Positions 35,205 to 45,425 are shown, numbered from the stretch's first letter. The stretch is 64,000 bases of DNA from CAVTJL01 sp963752325 (GCA_963752325.1 CAVVXU010000022.1:124001-188000); one strand, 5' to 3'. A program made the numbers and translations. The notes: generated by a model from the sequence alone, not told the origin.

Positions 35205-36698
35205 TCACATCGTCGGCATCTTGAACTCTGCGCCCGCCCGGATGCCGGTGGGCCAGCGCGAGGTGATGGCTTTCAGCCGCGTGAAGAAGCGCACGCCCTC
35301 GGGCCCGTGCATATGGTGGTCGCCGAAAAGCGAGCGCTTCCAGCCACCGAAGCTGTGGAAGGCCATCGGGACCGGGATCGGCACGTTGATCCCGACCATG
35401 CCGATGTTGACCGCGTTCGAGAAGGTGCGAGCGGCGTCGCCGTCGCGCGTGAAGATCGCCACACCGTTGCCGTACTCGTGCTCGTTCACGATCTTCACGG
35501 CACCCTCGAAGTCGTCCTTGCGCACGACCGAGAGAACGGGCCCGAAGATCTCCTCCTTGTAGATCCTCATGTCGGTCGTGACGTCGTCGAAGAGGCAGCC
35601 GCCGATGAAGAACCCGTCCTCGTAGCCCTGCATCTTGAAGTCGCGGCCATCGACGACGAGCTTTGCCCCCTCCTCGAGGCCGAGATCGACGTAGCCCCGG
35701 ACCTTGGCCAGATGGTCACCGGTGACGAGCGGGCCCATCTCGACGCCGGGCTCCGTGCCCGGCCCGATCTTCAGCTGACGGACGCGGGGCGCCAGCTTCT
35801 CGATCAGCGTGTCGGCAGTCTTCTTGCCCACCGGCACGGCCACCGAGACGGCCATGCAGCGCTCACCGGCAGAGCCGTAGCCGGCGCCCATCAGCGCGTC
35901 GACCGCCTGATCCATGTCGGCGTCGGGCATGATGACCATGTGGTTCTTGGCGCCGCCCAGCGCCTGCACACGCTTTCCGGAGCCGGTACCGGTCTTGAAG
36001 ATGTACTCGGCCGTGGGCGTGGCACCGACGAAGCTCACCGCCGCCACGTCGGGGTGGTGCAGCAGCGCATTGACCGCGTCCTTGCCGCCATTGACGACGT
36101 TGAGCACGCCCACCGGGATGCCGGCCTCGAGCGCCAGCTCGCCCAGGAGCATCGGGCAGGACGGGTCCTTCTCCGATGGCTTCAGGATGAAGGTGTTGCC
36201 GCAGGCGATCGCGATCGGCGCCATCCACATCGGGATCATCGCCGGGAAGTTGAAGGGCGTGATGCCGGCGCAAACACCGAGGGGGAAGCGGAGCGAGAGA
36301 AGGTCCACCCCGGTCCCGACATTGTGGTTGAACTCGCCCTTCATGAGCTGCGGGATGCCGCAGGCGAACTCCACCACCTCGAGGCCGCGGATCACCTCGC
36401 CCTTGGCGTCGTCCAGCGTCTTGCCGTGCTCCTCGCTGACGAGCGCCGCCAGCCGGTCGATGTTCTGCTCGACCAGCTCCTTCAGGCGGAAGATCGCGCG
36501 CTGGCGACGGACAATCGAGGCGCCGGCCCAGCCGGGAAAGGCGGCTTTCGCGGCCTGCACCGCCTTGTCGACCTCGGCCGCCTTCGCAAAAGCGACCTTG
36601 CCGCTCTGCTCGCCGGTGGCGGGGTTGAAGATGTGGCCCGTCTCGCCGCTCGTGCCGGCGACGAGCTCACCATTGATGAGATGGCCCAGATCCTTCAT
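35205..36698 (-). CDS. mmsA: Methylmalonate-semialdehyde dehydrogenase (CoA-acylating)
   Basis: 497-residue aldehyde dehydrogenase of valine, thymine and inositol breakdown, giving propionyl-CoA from methylmalonate semialdehyde. Visible: FNPATGEQSGKVAFA, ITPFNFPAMIPMWM near 148, KPSEKDP, GSGKRVQALGGAKNHMVIMPDAD-type NAD-site sequence near 250, and the nucleophile Cys in GERCMA near 281. It ends in FFTRLKAITSRWP. Its product feeds PccA, whose gene is in this window. It follows pepN by 68 bases on the same strand. Confidence 0.95.
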   Translation of the reverse strand: MKDLGHLINGELVAGTSGETGHIFNPATGEQSGKVAFAKAAEVDKAVQAAKAAFPGWAGASIVRRQRAIFRLKELVEQNIDRLAALVSEEHGKTLDDAKGEVIRGLEVVEFACGIPQLMKGEFNHNVGTGVDLLSLRFPLGVCAGITPFNFPAMIPMWMAPIAIACGNTFILKPSEKDPSCPMLLGELALEAGIPVGVLNVVNGGKDAVNALLHHPDVAAVSFVGATPTAEYIFKTGTGSGKRVQALGGAKNHMVIMPDADMDQAVDALMGAGYGSAGERCMAVSVAVPVGKKTADTLIEKLAPRVRQLKIGPGTEPGVEMGPLVTGDHLAKVRGYVDLGLEEGAKLVVDGRDFKMQGYEDGFFIGGCLFDDVTTDMRIYKEEIFGPVLSVVRKDDFEGAVKIVNEHEYGNGVAIFTRDGDAARTFSNAVNIGMVGINVPIPVPMAFHSFGGWKRSLFGDHHMHGPEGVRFFTRLKAITSRWPTGIRAGAEFKMPTM

Positions 36699-36766
36699 CG
36701 TTCCTTCCTCCCAGGCGCTCAGAGCGGCTTCATAGGTCCGCCCGGCCCGCGCCGTCCAGCCTGGGC

Positions 36767-39407
36767 TCAGCCCAGGCTCTTGCTTGCGATCTCGTAGGAG
36801 TCGCGCGACAGGCCGGGCGCTTCGAGCACCCGGTTCAGCTCACGCTGCATCAGGCGCTGACGCTCTTCGTCGTAGCGCCGCCAGCGACCGAAGGCGGTCA
36901 GCAGCCGGGCCGCGACCTGGGGATTGGCGGCGTCGAGCTCGAGCACACGGTCGGCGATCAGCGCATAGCCCTGGCCGTCGCGTCGATGGAAGCCCACCAT
37001 ATTGGCAGCGGCGAAGGTGCCGAACAGCGCCCGGACCCGATTGGGGTTGCCCAGCGTGAAGGCCGGATGGCGGACGAGCTCGCGCACGCGCTCGACCGTT
37101 CCCTCCTCCTCGACCGCCGCCTGCAACGCGAACCACTTGTTGACGACGAGCGGCTCGTCCTTCCAGGCGGCATAGAAATCGGCAAGGAGATGATCGCGCT
37201 CCGGGCGGCCGCTGTCCGACAGCACGCGCAGGGCCGCCATCCGGTTGGTCATGGTGGCGGCACCCTGATACTGGGCGACGGCCAGGGCCGCCTCCTCCTC
37301 GCCACCACCCCAGACGAGATAGGCGAGGCAGACATTGCCGAGCGCCCGCCCACCCATCGAGGCGGTATCGACGGCCGGCCCGTCGGCAATCCGCTGGGCC
37401 AGATAGACGCGGCGCCAGCGATCGCGCAGTCGAGCGCCCAGCTCGCGCTGGAAGGCCTTGAAGGTGGCGTGCATCGCCTCGACGTCGATCGTCTCGAGCT
37501 GCTGGGCCACGAAGGAGCGGCCGGGCAGCGAGAGGGCCCGCGCCAGGAAGGCCGGGTCGTCGATGGGCCCGTCCAGCAGGGCCGCAAAGGCGTCGACCAG
37601 GGTGCCGTCGAGCGACACGGCCGCGCCCGGCCGGTAGCGCCGGATCTGCTCCAGCGCCAAGCCGGTCGCCAGCGTCTGTGCTGCCTCCCAGCGGGCAAAG
37701 GCGTCGCTGTCGTGCTTCATCAGCACGCCCAGCTCGTCCCGGCTGTAGCCGGCGTCGAGCCGCACGGGTGCGGAGAAGCCACGCAGCAGCGACGGCACAG
37801 CCTCCTCCTCCACATTGACGAAGACAAAGCTCTGCCGCTCCTCGGTAAGCTCGAGGAGCCTCGTCGTGCCTTTCGGGGCGTTCTCGCCCTGCAGCTGGAG
37901 AGGCAGCTCGCCACCGTTCCGACCGACAAGGCCCATGCTGACGGGGATCTGGAGCGGCACCTTCTTGGGCTGGCCGGGCGTCGGCGGCGTCGACTGACTG
38001 AGATCGAGCGTCAAGGTCTGGCGCTCCGGATCGTAGTGGCGCTCGACCTTGATCTCCGGGGTGCCGGCCTGGCCGTACCAGCGCTCGAACAAGGAGAAGT
38101 CGCGGCCGGAAGCATCGGCCATCGCCTGCACGAAGTCCTCACAGGTCACGGCCTTGCCATCGTGCCGCTCGAAATAGAGGTCCATGCCCCGGCGGAACGC
38201 CTCCGCGCCGATCAGCGTGTGGATCATCCGGATGATCTCGGCACCCTTGTCGTAGACCGTGCGGGTATAGAAGTTGTTGATCTCGACATAGGAATCCGGG
38301 CGGATGGGGTGGGCCAGGGGGCCCGCGTCCTCGGCGAACTGCCCGTCGCGCAGCAGCGCCACGTCCGCGATCCGCTTCACCGCGGCCGAGTGCATGTCGG
38401 CCGAGAACTGCTGATCGCGGAAGACCGTCAGCCCCTCCTTCAGGGTCAGCTGGAACCAGTCGCGGCAGGTGACGCGATCGCCCGTCCAGTTGTGGAAATA
38501 TTCGTGCGCGATGACGCGCTCGACGTGCTGGAAGTCGACGTCGGTCGAGGTGTCGGACCGGGCCAGCATGGCCGCGGTGTTGAAGATGTTGAGCCCCTTG
38601 TTCTCCATGGCGCCGAAGTTGAAGTCCGAGACGCCGACGACCTGGAAGAGATCGAGGTCGTACTCGAGCCCGTAGACGTCCTCGTCCCACTTCATCGAGC
38701 GCTTGAGCGAGTCCATGGCATGGCCGCACTGCCCGATGGCCTCGTGCTCGGCATAGATCCTGAGCGCCACCTTGCGGCCGGAGCGGGTGGTGAAGCTGTC
38801 CTCGAGGCAGGCGAGATCGCCCGCCACCAGCGCGAAGAGATAGGCGGGCTTGGGGAACGGGTCCTCCCACTGCGCGAAGTGCCGCCCGCCCTCGAGATCG
38901 CCCGTCTCGAGCAGGTTGCCGTTGGAGAGCAGCCTGGGGCAGGCCGCCTTGTCGGCCTCGATCCGCACCCGGTAGCGGGCCATCACGTCCGGCCGGTCGG
39001 GGAACCAGGTGATGCGCCGGAATCCCTGCGCCTCGCACTGGGTGCAGAAAATGCCGTTCGAGACGTAGAGCCCCATCAGCGTCGTGTTGGCGGCCGGCGC
39101 TATCTTGGTTCTCGTCGTCAGCGTGAAGGTGCGCCGGCACGTCCGGAACCGTAAGACGCTCGGAATCGACGCTGTAGCGCTCGGCAGCCAGCTCGCGACC
39201 GTCGAGGCTGACGGCCAGAAGCTCCATGGCGCGTCCGTCCAGCACCAGCGGCGCCGGCCCATCGCCGTTACGGCGCATCGTGAGGGTCGATTCGACGATC
39301 GTCGCCCGAGGATCGAGCTCGAAACGCAGCTCCACCTGGTCGACGAGATAGGCCGGCGGCCGATAGTCTTTCAGATGCACGGGCTGCGGCGTCGTCGTCT
39401 CGGCCAT
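36767..39407 (-). CDS. pepN: Aminopeptidase N, M1 metallopeptidase (one frameshift)
   Basis: About 880-residue zinc aminopeptidase. It has GAMENKGLNIFN near 264 (substrate N-terminus site), HEYFHNWTGDRVTCRDWFQLTLKE near 298-321 with the HExxH-18-E zinc site, a conserved Tyr in NNFYTRTVYDKG, and a long C-terminal helical domain. The N-terminus MAETTTPQPVHLKDY joins the rest after a slip near 39131: dropping one base turns VPAHLHADDE into VPATFTLTTRTK and continues to TTLMGLYVSNG. Everything else is intact, so one sequencing error is likely. Confidence 0.92.
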
Positions 39408-39561
39408 GCGGCATGTCCTCTGCGCGACTGGTGACGGGGCGGGTCATCTTGGCAGGGAGGGGCCGGATGGTCCAGGAAGGGTGGGCTGCCCGGCCATCGG
39501 CCAGCGTGCCATGGGCGCCGAAGGCCGCCCCGATCACCATCGACCGCCAGGGGGAGCGGCA

Positions 39562-40947
39562 ATGGCCTGGATCGACGAGCGAAACCGCAGCTGGTGGGTC
39601 TTGGCCGCGATGAGCGGTGTGCTGGGCCTCGTCGTGCTGGACGAGACCGTGGTCGGCGTCGCCCTGGCAACGATCCGCTCCGATCTCGGCACATCGCAGA
39701 TCGCGTCCCACTGGGTTGTCAATGCTTACCTGCTCACCTTCACCTGCTTCGTGGCCCTGGGCGGACGGCTCGGAGACAGCCTTGGCCACGAACGCCTCTT
39801 CCTCATGGGTGTCGCCATCTTCGGCCTCGCCTCGCTGGCATCGGGCCTGGCTCAGAACGGCGGATCGCTAATCGCGGCGCGGGCGATCCAGGGCATCGGC
39901 GCGGCGATGGTCTTTCCCGCGTCGTGGGCCATCATGACCGGCACCTTTGCGCCGCAGCAGCGCGGCCTCGCCTTCGGCATCCAGACCACGGTGGGCGGCG
40001 TCTTCATGTCGCTGGGCCCGCTGGTCGGCGGCTTCTTCGCCGAGACCGTCTCCTGGCGCTGGATCTTCTGGATCAACCTGCCGGTCGTTCTCGCGATCGC
40101 GCTTGTCCTGATCGCCGCCCGGGTGCCCTCGCCCCACGCCGAGCGCCCCTCGAGCCCGGCCGCCGCAGGATCATTCGATTCCCTGGGCCTCGCCCTGTTG
40201 ATCGGCGGCCTCTGCGCTCTCGTGATCGGCCTGATGCAAGGGGTCGAGTGGGGCTGGGCCTCGCCGGCCATTCTCGCCCTCTCGGGCGCCGGTCTCGTTC
40301 TGCTCGCCTGCTTCGCGGTCCGAGAGACAAGGACCGCAAGGCCGCTGATCGAGCTTCGCCTGCTCCTGATCGGGACGTTCACCGGCGGCTGCATGGTGTT
40401 CTTCATGTTCCAGTTCGACAAGATCGTCGTCTTCGTCTTCGTGCCTCTCTACCTCCAGCATGTCCTCCATCTGTCGCCGATCGATGCCGGACTCGTCGTT
40501 CTGGTGGCTGTGCTCCCGACCCTCGTGACCTCCCTCGTGGCGGGCCGCCTCGCAGACCGGCTCGGCTCCCGCATCCCCCTGCTGATCGGCTTGGTGCTGA
40601 ACGGCTCGGCTGTCGCCGTGCTCGGTCTCGCGATGGCCTATGAGAGCTATGCGATGGTGTTGGCACCACTCGTGATCTGGGGCGCCACCCTCCCCTTCCT
40701 CGCCGTCTCCGCCCGCCGCGCCCTGATGGGCGCCGTGCCGAAGGGCCAGCAGGGCCAGGCCAGCGGCGTCAACCTGACACTTCAGATGCTGGGCGGCACG
40801 GTCGGCATGGCGCTTTGCGGCACGCTGCTGGCTGCGACCGGAGACTATCGGAGCCTGTTCCTGCTGACGGCGGCGCTCCTCCTCGCCGCCTTGCTCGGTG
40901 CCTGGCTCACGATCGAGCGCCGGCCACGCGCCGCCGCCTCGGCCTGA
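39562..40947 (+). CDS. MFS multidrug exporter, DHA2 (EmrB/QacA) type
   Basis: 461-residue transporter with about 14 membrane helices. Motif A appears in VALGGRLGDSLGHERLF and again in LVAGRLADRLGSR; motif C-like GIQTTVGGVFMSLGPLVGG, and SWRWIFWINLPV, a DHA2 hallmark, follow. The start ATG 39562 has AGGGGGAG upstream. The substrate is unknown (cationic or hydrophobic compounds are usual). It is divergent from pepN, and the 154 bases between should contain both promoters. Confidence 0.9.
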   Translation: MAWIDERNRSWWVLAAMSGVLGLVVLDETVVGVALATIRSDLGTSQIASHWVVNAYLLTFTCFVALGGRLGDSLGHERLFLMGVAIFGLASLASGLAQNGGSLIAARAIQGIGAAMVFPASWAIMTGTFAPQQRGLAFGIQTTVGGVFMSLGPLVGGFFAETVSWRWIFWINLPVVLAIALVLIAARVPSPHAERPSSPAAAGSFDSLGLALLIGGLCALVIGLMQGVEWGWASPAILALSGAGLVLLACFAVRETRTARPLIELRLLLIGTFTGGCMVFFMFQFDKIVVFVFVPLYLQHVLHLSPIDAGLVVLVAVLPTLVTSLVAGRLADRLGSRIPLLIGLVLNGSAVAVLGLAMAYESYAMVLAPLVIWGATLPFLAVSARRALMGAVPKGQQGQASGVNLTLQMLGGTVGMALCGTLLAATGDYRSLFLLTAALLLAALLGAWLTIERRPRAAASA

Positions 40948-40963
40948 CGGCGCCAGGCGCCGT
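40947..40963. terminator. Perfect palindrome between convergent MFS and MscS genes
   Basis: ACGGCGCCAGGCGCCGT, an 8-bp perfect inverted repeat with one central base, overlaps the last base of the MFS stop codon. It may act for both convergent genes, but there is no T-run. Confidence 0.35.
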
Positions 40964-41011
40964 TGACCTCCTCGGCAACGTTCGCGACGGCAGGAGCAGG
41001 TCAGGACGCGC

Positions 41012-41899
41012 TCAGGCGCGTTGCTGCTCGCCGCCGCCCGTCTCGGTGGCACGCATCAGGGGCAGCGGCTCCTTGAAGGTGAGCGTGCGGTAGGGGAACG
41101 GGATCTCGATCCCGGCTTCGTCGAGCGCCCGCTTGATGGCCGCCACGACCTTGTCGCGCGACCGGCGCTCGTCGAGCGGCGTCGAGCCCGTCCACCAGGC
41201 GATCTCAAAATCGATGCTGCTCTCGCCGAAGTCGTGCGCGAAGACCTGAATGGGCTTGTCCTGGGCGACCGTGTCGAGGCCTCGGAGCGCCTCCTCGATG
41301 ACGCCCCGCGCCTGGCCGACGTCCTCCCCGTAGGCGACGCCGCAGATGATCGTCACGCGGCGCTGCGGCAGGTCCGTGCGGATCTGCACCGGGTTCTTGA
41401 ACAGCATGGAGTTGGGCAGGACGATGAGCTGATCGTCGGTCCGCCGCACGAGCGTGTCACGGATGGTGATGCGTTCGACCCGGCCCTCGATGCCCTCGCA
41501 CTCGATGAAGTCGCCGATCCGCATCGGATCCCGGTAGAGGATCAGCAGGCCGGCCAGGAAGTTCTCGAAAATATCCTTGAAAGCGAAGCCTATGGCGACC
41601 GAGCCGACGCCGATGCCTGCCAGCAGGCTGGAGGGGGAGAGATTGGGAAAGGCGATGACGGCGGCGATGAGGACGCCTCCCAGCCAGAGCAGGATCGAGC
41701 TGAGGTTGCCGATCAGCTCGGCCAGCTCGGCGCGCATCCGGGAGCGCCGGCAGACCCGCTGAACCACGTTGCTGCCGATCCGGGCGACGAGCCAGGTCAG
41801 CGCCACCACGAGAAGGGCGATGACCATCTGTGGCAGCAGCACGAGAAACTCGTGCGCCATGCCATAGAGCCGGCCCGTCACGACGCCGAGCGGCCGCAC
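41012..41899 (-). CDS. Small-conductance mechanosensitive channel (MscS family)
   Basis: 295 residues: membrane helices about 14-40 and 60-85, then the pore helix LLAGIGVGSVAIGFAFKDIFENFLAGL-type sequence (about 92-118) with the A/G pattern, the hinge PMRIGDFIEC, and the cytoplasmic beta domain including RRTDDQLIVLPNSMLFKNPV near 150. It opens under turgor stress. The start is a GTG at 41899 preceded by AGGAC. It converges on the MFS gene. A MerR-type gene lies upstream on the opposite strand. Confidence 0.93.
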   Translation of the reverse strand: MRPLGVVTGRLYGMAHEFLVLLPQMVIALLVVALTWLVARIGSNVVQRVCRRSRMRAELAELIGNLSSILLWLGGVLIAAVIAFPNLSPSSLLAGIGVGSVAIGFAFKDIFENFLAGLLILYRDPMRIGDFIECEGIEGRVERITIRDTLVRRTDDQLIVLPNSMLFKNPVQIRTDLPQRRVTIICGVAYGEDVGQARGVIEEALRGLDTVAQDKPIQVFAHDFGESSIDFEIAWWTGSTPLDERRSRDKVVAAIKRALDEAGIEIPFPYRTLTFKEPLPLMRATETGGGEQQRA

Positions 41900-42196
41900 G
41901 CTCGTCGTCCTGATGCCATCCCGCTGCGCGTCGGGGCGCCGGGACGGTGGTGTTGCATGCTCGGAATGACGTGGTCTCCCGGGTGGAGGCGCCCGCGGCG
42001 AGGGCCCATGAGATCTCCAACCGACAAGACGGTGCTCGGCTCCGTGCGCGATCCTGCCGATCCTGCCCGCCTTGCTCTGCGCGTCTGGCTCACCATCGGG
42101 CGCGCGTCGCCCGCCACGACGACGGCATGGAGGCTTGACCCGGCCCCTGGGGCCGCCTCGACAAGGGTGGCGGTCATCAAGGCAGCGAGGTCGATC
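41900..42196. other. Divergent intergenic region with a palindrome
   Basis: About 300 bases between the divergent mscS and MerR-type genes. TTGACC (42135-42140) is followed directly by the perfect 15-bp palindrome CGGCCCCTGGGGCCG (42141-42155), 42 bases before the MerR start. That is the expected place for a MerR-type operator lying in a promoter spacer. No gene is supported. Confidence 0.4.
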
Positions 42197-43223
42197 GTGA
42201 GCTCCCCCGCCCCCTCTCTCGGCCCTTCGGAAGCCGCACGGCGGCTCGGCATCTCCGCCAAGGCGTTGCGCCTCTACGAGCGACGTGGCCTCGTCGTGCC
42301 GGCGCGCAGCGCTGCCGGCTGGCGCGCCTATGGTCCCGATCAGATGGCTCGCGCGGCCGAGGTTGCGGCGCTACGGGCGCTGGGCCTCAGCCTCGCCTAG
42401 GTGGCGCGCGTCCTGGACGGCGATCTGGAGGCTGCCCTGAAGGCGCATCAGGCGGTGCTGGAGGGCCGGGCCCGCGAGCTGTCCGTCACAGCAGAGAAGG
42501 TGCGCAACCTTCGCGACGACCTCGCCCGAGGCCAAGCGCCGGCCGCAGCCGATGTTGTGCGCATGCTGGAGCCCCAGGCCGGAGCCGGTGTCGCCTTCGA
42601 CCTTCCCTGGCCCTGGGGCGGCGAGCGCTTCGAGCTGCGCCAGATACGACCGCTCACCTACATCGTCGGCCCACTCGGCAGCGGCAAGACGCGGCTCGCC
42701 CGACGCATCGCCGAGGCCCTGCCCGGTGGCGCCTTTCTCGGCCTCGACCGGCTGGCGGCCGGCAAGGCTGCAGCCCGGGCGAAACGGGAGAGCAACCCGG
42801 CGCTGCGGTCGCGGGCGGAGCAGGCGCTCGCCCGCCTCGTCGAGGACGGGGCCGCGGTGTCGGGCGCGCTGCTCGGGCTGCTCGTCGGGCTGGAGGCCGA
42901 GGGCCCGGCCGCCCTGGTCGTCGACCTGGTGGAGCAGGGCCTGGATCAGGCGACCCAGGAGGCGCTCGCAGCCTATCTGCGCCGGCGTGCGTCCTACGGC
43001 CGGCCGCTCTTCCTGCTGACGCGCTCCTGCGCAATGCTCGACCTTGCGGCCGTCGGCCCCATGGAGGCCATCATCCTCTGCCCGGCCAACCACAGCCCGC
43101 CGACGCTCGTCTGCTCCCTATCCCGGCGCTCCTGGCTACGAGGCCGTCGCCACCTGCCTCGCCTCGCCCGAGGTGCGGGCGCGGACCGAAGGTGTCATTG
43201 CGTGGCGGCCCCAGGCGGCTTGA
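42197..43223 (+). pseudogene. MerR-type regulator fused to a P-loop ATPase domain, broken by an in-frame TAG and a frameshift
   Basis: Inferred intact product about 341 residues. An N-terminal MerR helix-turn-helix (SEAARRLGISAKALRLYERRGL, about 10-31, then WRAYG) continues with ALGLSLA, a TAG at 42398-42400, then VARVLDGDLEAALKAHQAVL in the same frame, where MerR proteins normally have Q. A predicted coiled linker leads to an ATPase-like domain: Walker A GPLGSGKT near 160, LDRLAAG, and a Walker B-like AALVVDLVEQGLD. Near 43110 one extra T shifts the frame; the true end is APGYEAVATCLASPEV to WRPQAA, stop 43221-43223. CAG-to-TAG plus one indel could be errors or real inactivation. Confidence 0.7.
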
Positions 43224-43337
43224 GGAACGGCACCTCGCCGAGGACCGCCGCACGGCCCTGCACGCCTTGTTCACCTGCCCGGAGGAGTCTAGCTTCCCGG
43301 CCGCCCGCTTCGGCGCTCAACGCAATGGGAGAGAGAC

Positions 43338-44207
43338 ATGGCAAAAACCGCGTTCGTCGGCCTCGGGGTTATGGGTCTTCCGATGGCCGGCCACTTGGCC
43401 GCCAAGGGGCACGAGGTCACGGTCTACAACCGCAGCGCCAGCAAGGCCGAGGCTTGGCAGGCCAAGCACGGCGGCAAGGTTGCAAAAACCCCGCGCGAGG
43501 CGGCGACCGGTGCCGAGATCGTCTTCTCGATGGTCGGCGACGATCCCGATCTGCGCGCCGTGGCCTATGGCGATGACGGGATCCTGGCCGGTCTCGGCAA
43601 GGGTGCCGTCTTCATCGACCACACGACCACCTCGGCGGACGTCGCGCGCGAGCTGGCCGCAGCCGTGGCCGAGCGCGGGGCGAGCTTCATCGACGCGCCG
43701 GTCTCGGGCGGCGAGGCAGGTGCCGTGAACGGTGCGCTCACGGTGATGTGCGGGGGCGACGAGGCGGCATTCGCCAAGGCAGAGCCGGTCATGAAGGCCT
43801 ATGGCAAGGCCGTCACGCTGCTGGGCCCGACGGGTGCCGGCCAACTGACGAAAATGGTCAACCAGATCTGCATCGCCGGCCTCGTCCAGGGCCTCTCCGA
43901 GGCCGTCAACTTCGCAATGAAAGCCGGCCTCGACACCGATCTGGTGCTGGCCACGATCTCCAAGGGCGCGGCCCAGTCCTGGCAGATGGAGAACCGCTGG
44001 AAGACGATGGTCCAGGGCAAGTTCGACTATGGCTTCGCGGTCGACTGGATGCGCAAGGATCTCCGCATCTGCCTCCAGGAGGCGAGGAACAACGGCGCGC
44101 CGCTGCCGGTGACGGCGATGGTCGATCAGATGTACCGCCTGGTCCAGCAGAAGGGCGGCAACCGGTTCGACACCTCGAGCCTGCTCGTCAATCTCAAGGA
44201 CGCCTGA
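43338..44207 (+). CDS. NAD(P)-dependent beta-hydroxyacid dehydrogenase (3-hydroxyisobutyrate dehydrogenase / tartronate semialdehyde reductase family)
   Basis: 289 residues. The dinucleotide loop FVGLGVMGLPMAGHLA starts at residue 5; DHTTTSADVAREL and DAPVSGGEAGAVNGALTVM (about 122-140) are substrate-site motifs; the catalytic Lys is in GQLTKMVNQ near 173, and FAVDWMRKDLRICL follows. MmsB, GarR and LtnD share these motifs, so the substrate is not fixed. Links are possible with MmsA (valine route) or OtnK/OtnC (four-carbon acid sugars), both encoded elsewhere in this window. Confidence 0.88.
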   Translation: MAKTAFVGLGVMGLPMAGHLAAKGHEVTVYNRSASKAEAWQAKHGGKVAKTPREAATGAEIVFSMVGDDPDLRAVAYGDDGILAGLGKGAVFIDHTTTSADVARELAAAVAERGASFIDAPVSGGEAGAVNGALTVMCGGDEAAFAKAEPVMKAYGKAVTLLGPTGAGQLTKMVNQICIAGLVQGLSEAVNFAMKAGLDTDLVLATISKGAAQSWQMENRWKTMVQGKFDYGFAVDWMRKDLRICLQEARNNGAPLPVTAMVDQMYRLVQQKGGNRFDTSSLLVNLKDA

Positions 44208-44379
44208 CCCATACGCCCGGCAACACCGTCCCCCATTCGTTCCCGGCTCGTCCCGATCCGCTCTTGCCCGGAACGCGGGCTCGCCCCCATATGTTGGCTT
44301 CACGGGTGCCGTGTCGGGCCCGGGTGATGATCGTGGTCTCGGCGTGCCGCGATGTCGGGCGTCGGGAGCGAGGCGGGAC

Positions 44380-44709
44380 ATGCAGAACAGGTCAGCGAAG
44401 TTCAGCATCGGGCAGGTCGTGAGGCACCGGTTCTTTCCGTTCCGGGGGGTGGTGTTCGACGTCGACCCGCAGTTTGCGAACACGGAGGAATGGTACGAGG
44501 CAATCCCGAAAGAGATCCGCCCACCCAAGGACCAGCCCTACTACCATCTGCTCGCCGAGAATGCGGAGAGCTACTACGTGGCCTACGTGTCGGAGCAGAA
44601 CCTTCTGGTGGATGCCAGCGGCGAGCCGGTGGAGCATCCACAGATCAACGAGCTGTTCGGCGATCTCGAGGATGGCCGCTACAAGCCCAAACGGCATCTC
44701 GGACACTGA
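44380..44709 (+). CDS. hspQ: Heat shock protein HspQ (YccV-like, hemimethylated-DNA-binding fold)
   Basis: 109 residues matching HspQ throughout: KFSIGQVVRHRFFPFRGVVFDVDP (about 6-29), EEWYEAIPKEIRP, QPYYHLLAENAE, YVSEQNLL and the terminal FGDLEDGRYKP. In enterobacteria HspQ is a specificity-enhancing factor for Lon protease. ATG 44380 is chosen because the family begins just before KFSIGQ. It lies 52 bases before the transaldolase gene. Confidence 0.93.
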   Translation: MQNRSAKFSIGQVVRHRFFPFRGVVFDVDPQFANTEEWYEAIPKEIRPPKDQPYYHLLAENAESYYVAYVSEQNLLVDASGEPVEHPQINELFGDLEDGRYKPKRHLGH

Positions 44710-44761
44710 TCGCCTCCGCCGACGCGCCCGGCGACGGCGGAGGAGGAAGAGGATAATCGGT

Positions 44762-45423
44762 ATGAAGTTCTTCATCGACACGGCTGACATCGGCGAGATC
44801 CGCGATCTCGCCGCCACCGGCATGGTCGACGGGGTCACGACCAATCCCTCGCTCGTGGCGAAAAGCGGGCGGCCATTCCTCGAGGTGCTGGCCGAGATCT
44901 GCGAGGTGGTCCCGGGCCCGGTCAGCGCCGAGGTCACGGCCGTCGACACCGAGGGCATGCTCGCCGAGGCGCAGAAGCTCGTCAAGGTGGCGCCCAACGT
45001 CACGATCAAGGTGCCACTCACCTGGGACGGGCTCAAGGCCTGCCGGGCACTCTCCTCCGAGGGCACCAAGGTCAACGTCACCTTGTGCTTCTCGGCCGCG
45101 CAGGCGCTGCTCGCGGCCAAGGCCGGAGCCACCTTCATCTCGCCGTTCGTCGGCCGGCTCGACGATATCGGCTCCGACGGCATGCATCTCATCAGCCGAG
45201 ATCGTCGAGATCTACCGGAACTATCCGGACACGCTGAAGACCGAGGTCCTGGTGGCGTCGGTGCGCGGCGCCCAACCACGTCATCGAGGCCGCCCGTCTC
45301 GGCGCCCATGTGGCGACCGTGCCGCCGGCGGTGCTTCGCCAGCTGGCCTCGCACCCGTTGACCGACAAGGGCTTGGCGGCGTTCCTGAAGGATTGGGAGC
45401 GTACCGGCCAGCGGATCGCCTGA
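44762..45423 (+). CDS. Transaldolase / fructose-6-phosphate aldolase family (two frameshifts)
   Basis: About 220 residues of the short TalC/FSA type. MKFFIDTADIGEIRDL, GVTTNPSLVAKSG, NVTIKVPLTWDGL (Schiff-base Lys in IKVP near 85), NVTLCFSAAQALLAAKAGATF and SPFVGRLDDIG are intact. After HLIS the frame shifts near 45196 (extra C in AGCCGAG) and again near 45271 (extra G in GGCGCCC). The correct tail EIVEIYRNY, LKTEVLVASVRGPNHVIEAA and LKDWERTGQRIA to the TGA at 45421-45423 is readable in the other frames. The transaldolase versus aldolase activity cannot be told from sequence here. Confidence 0.88.
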
Positions 45424-45425
45424 GC

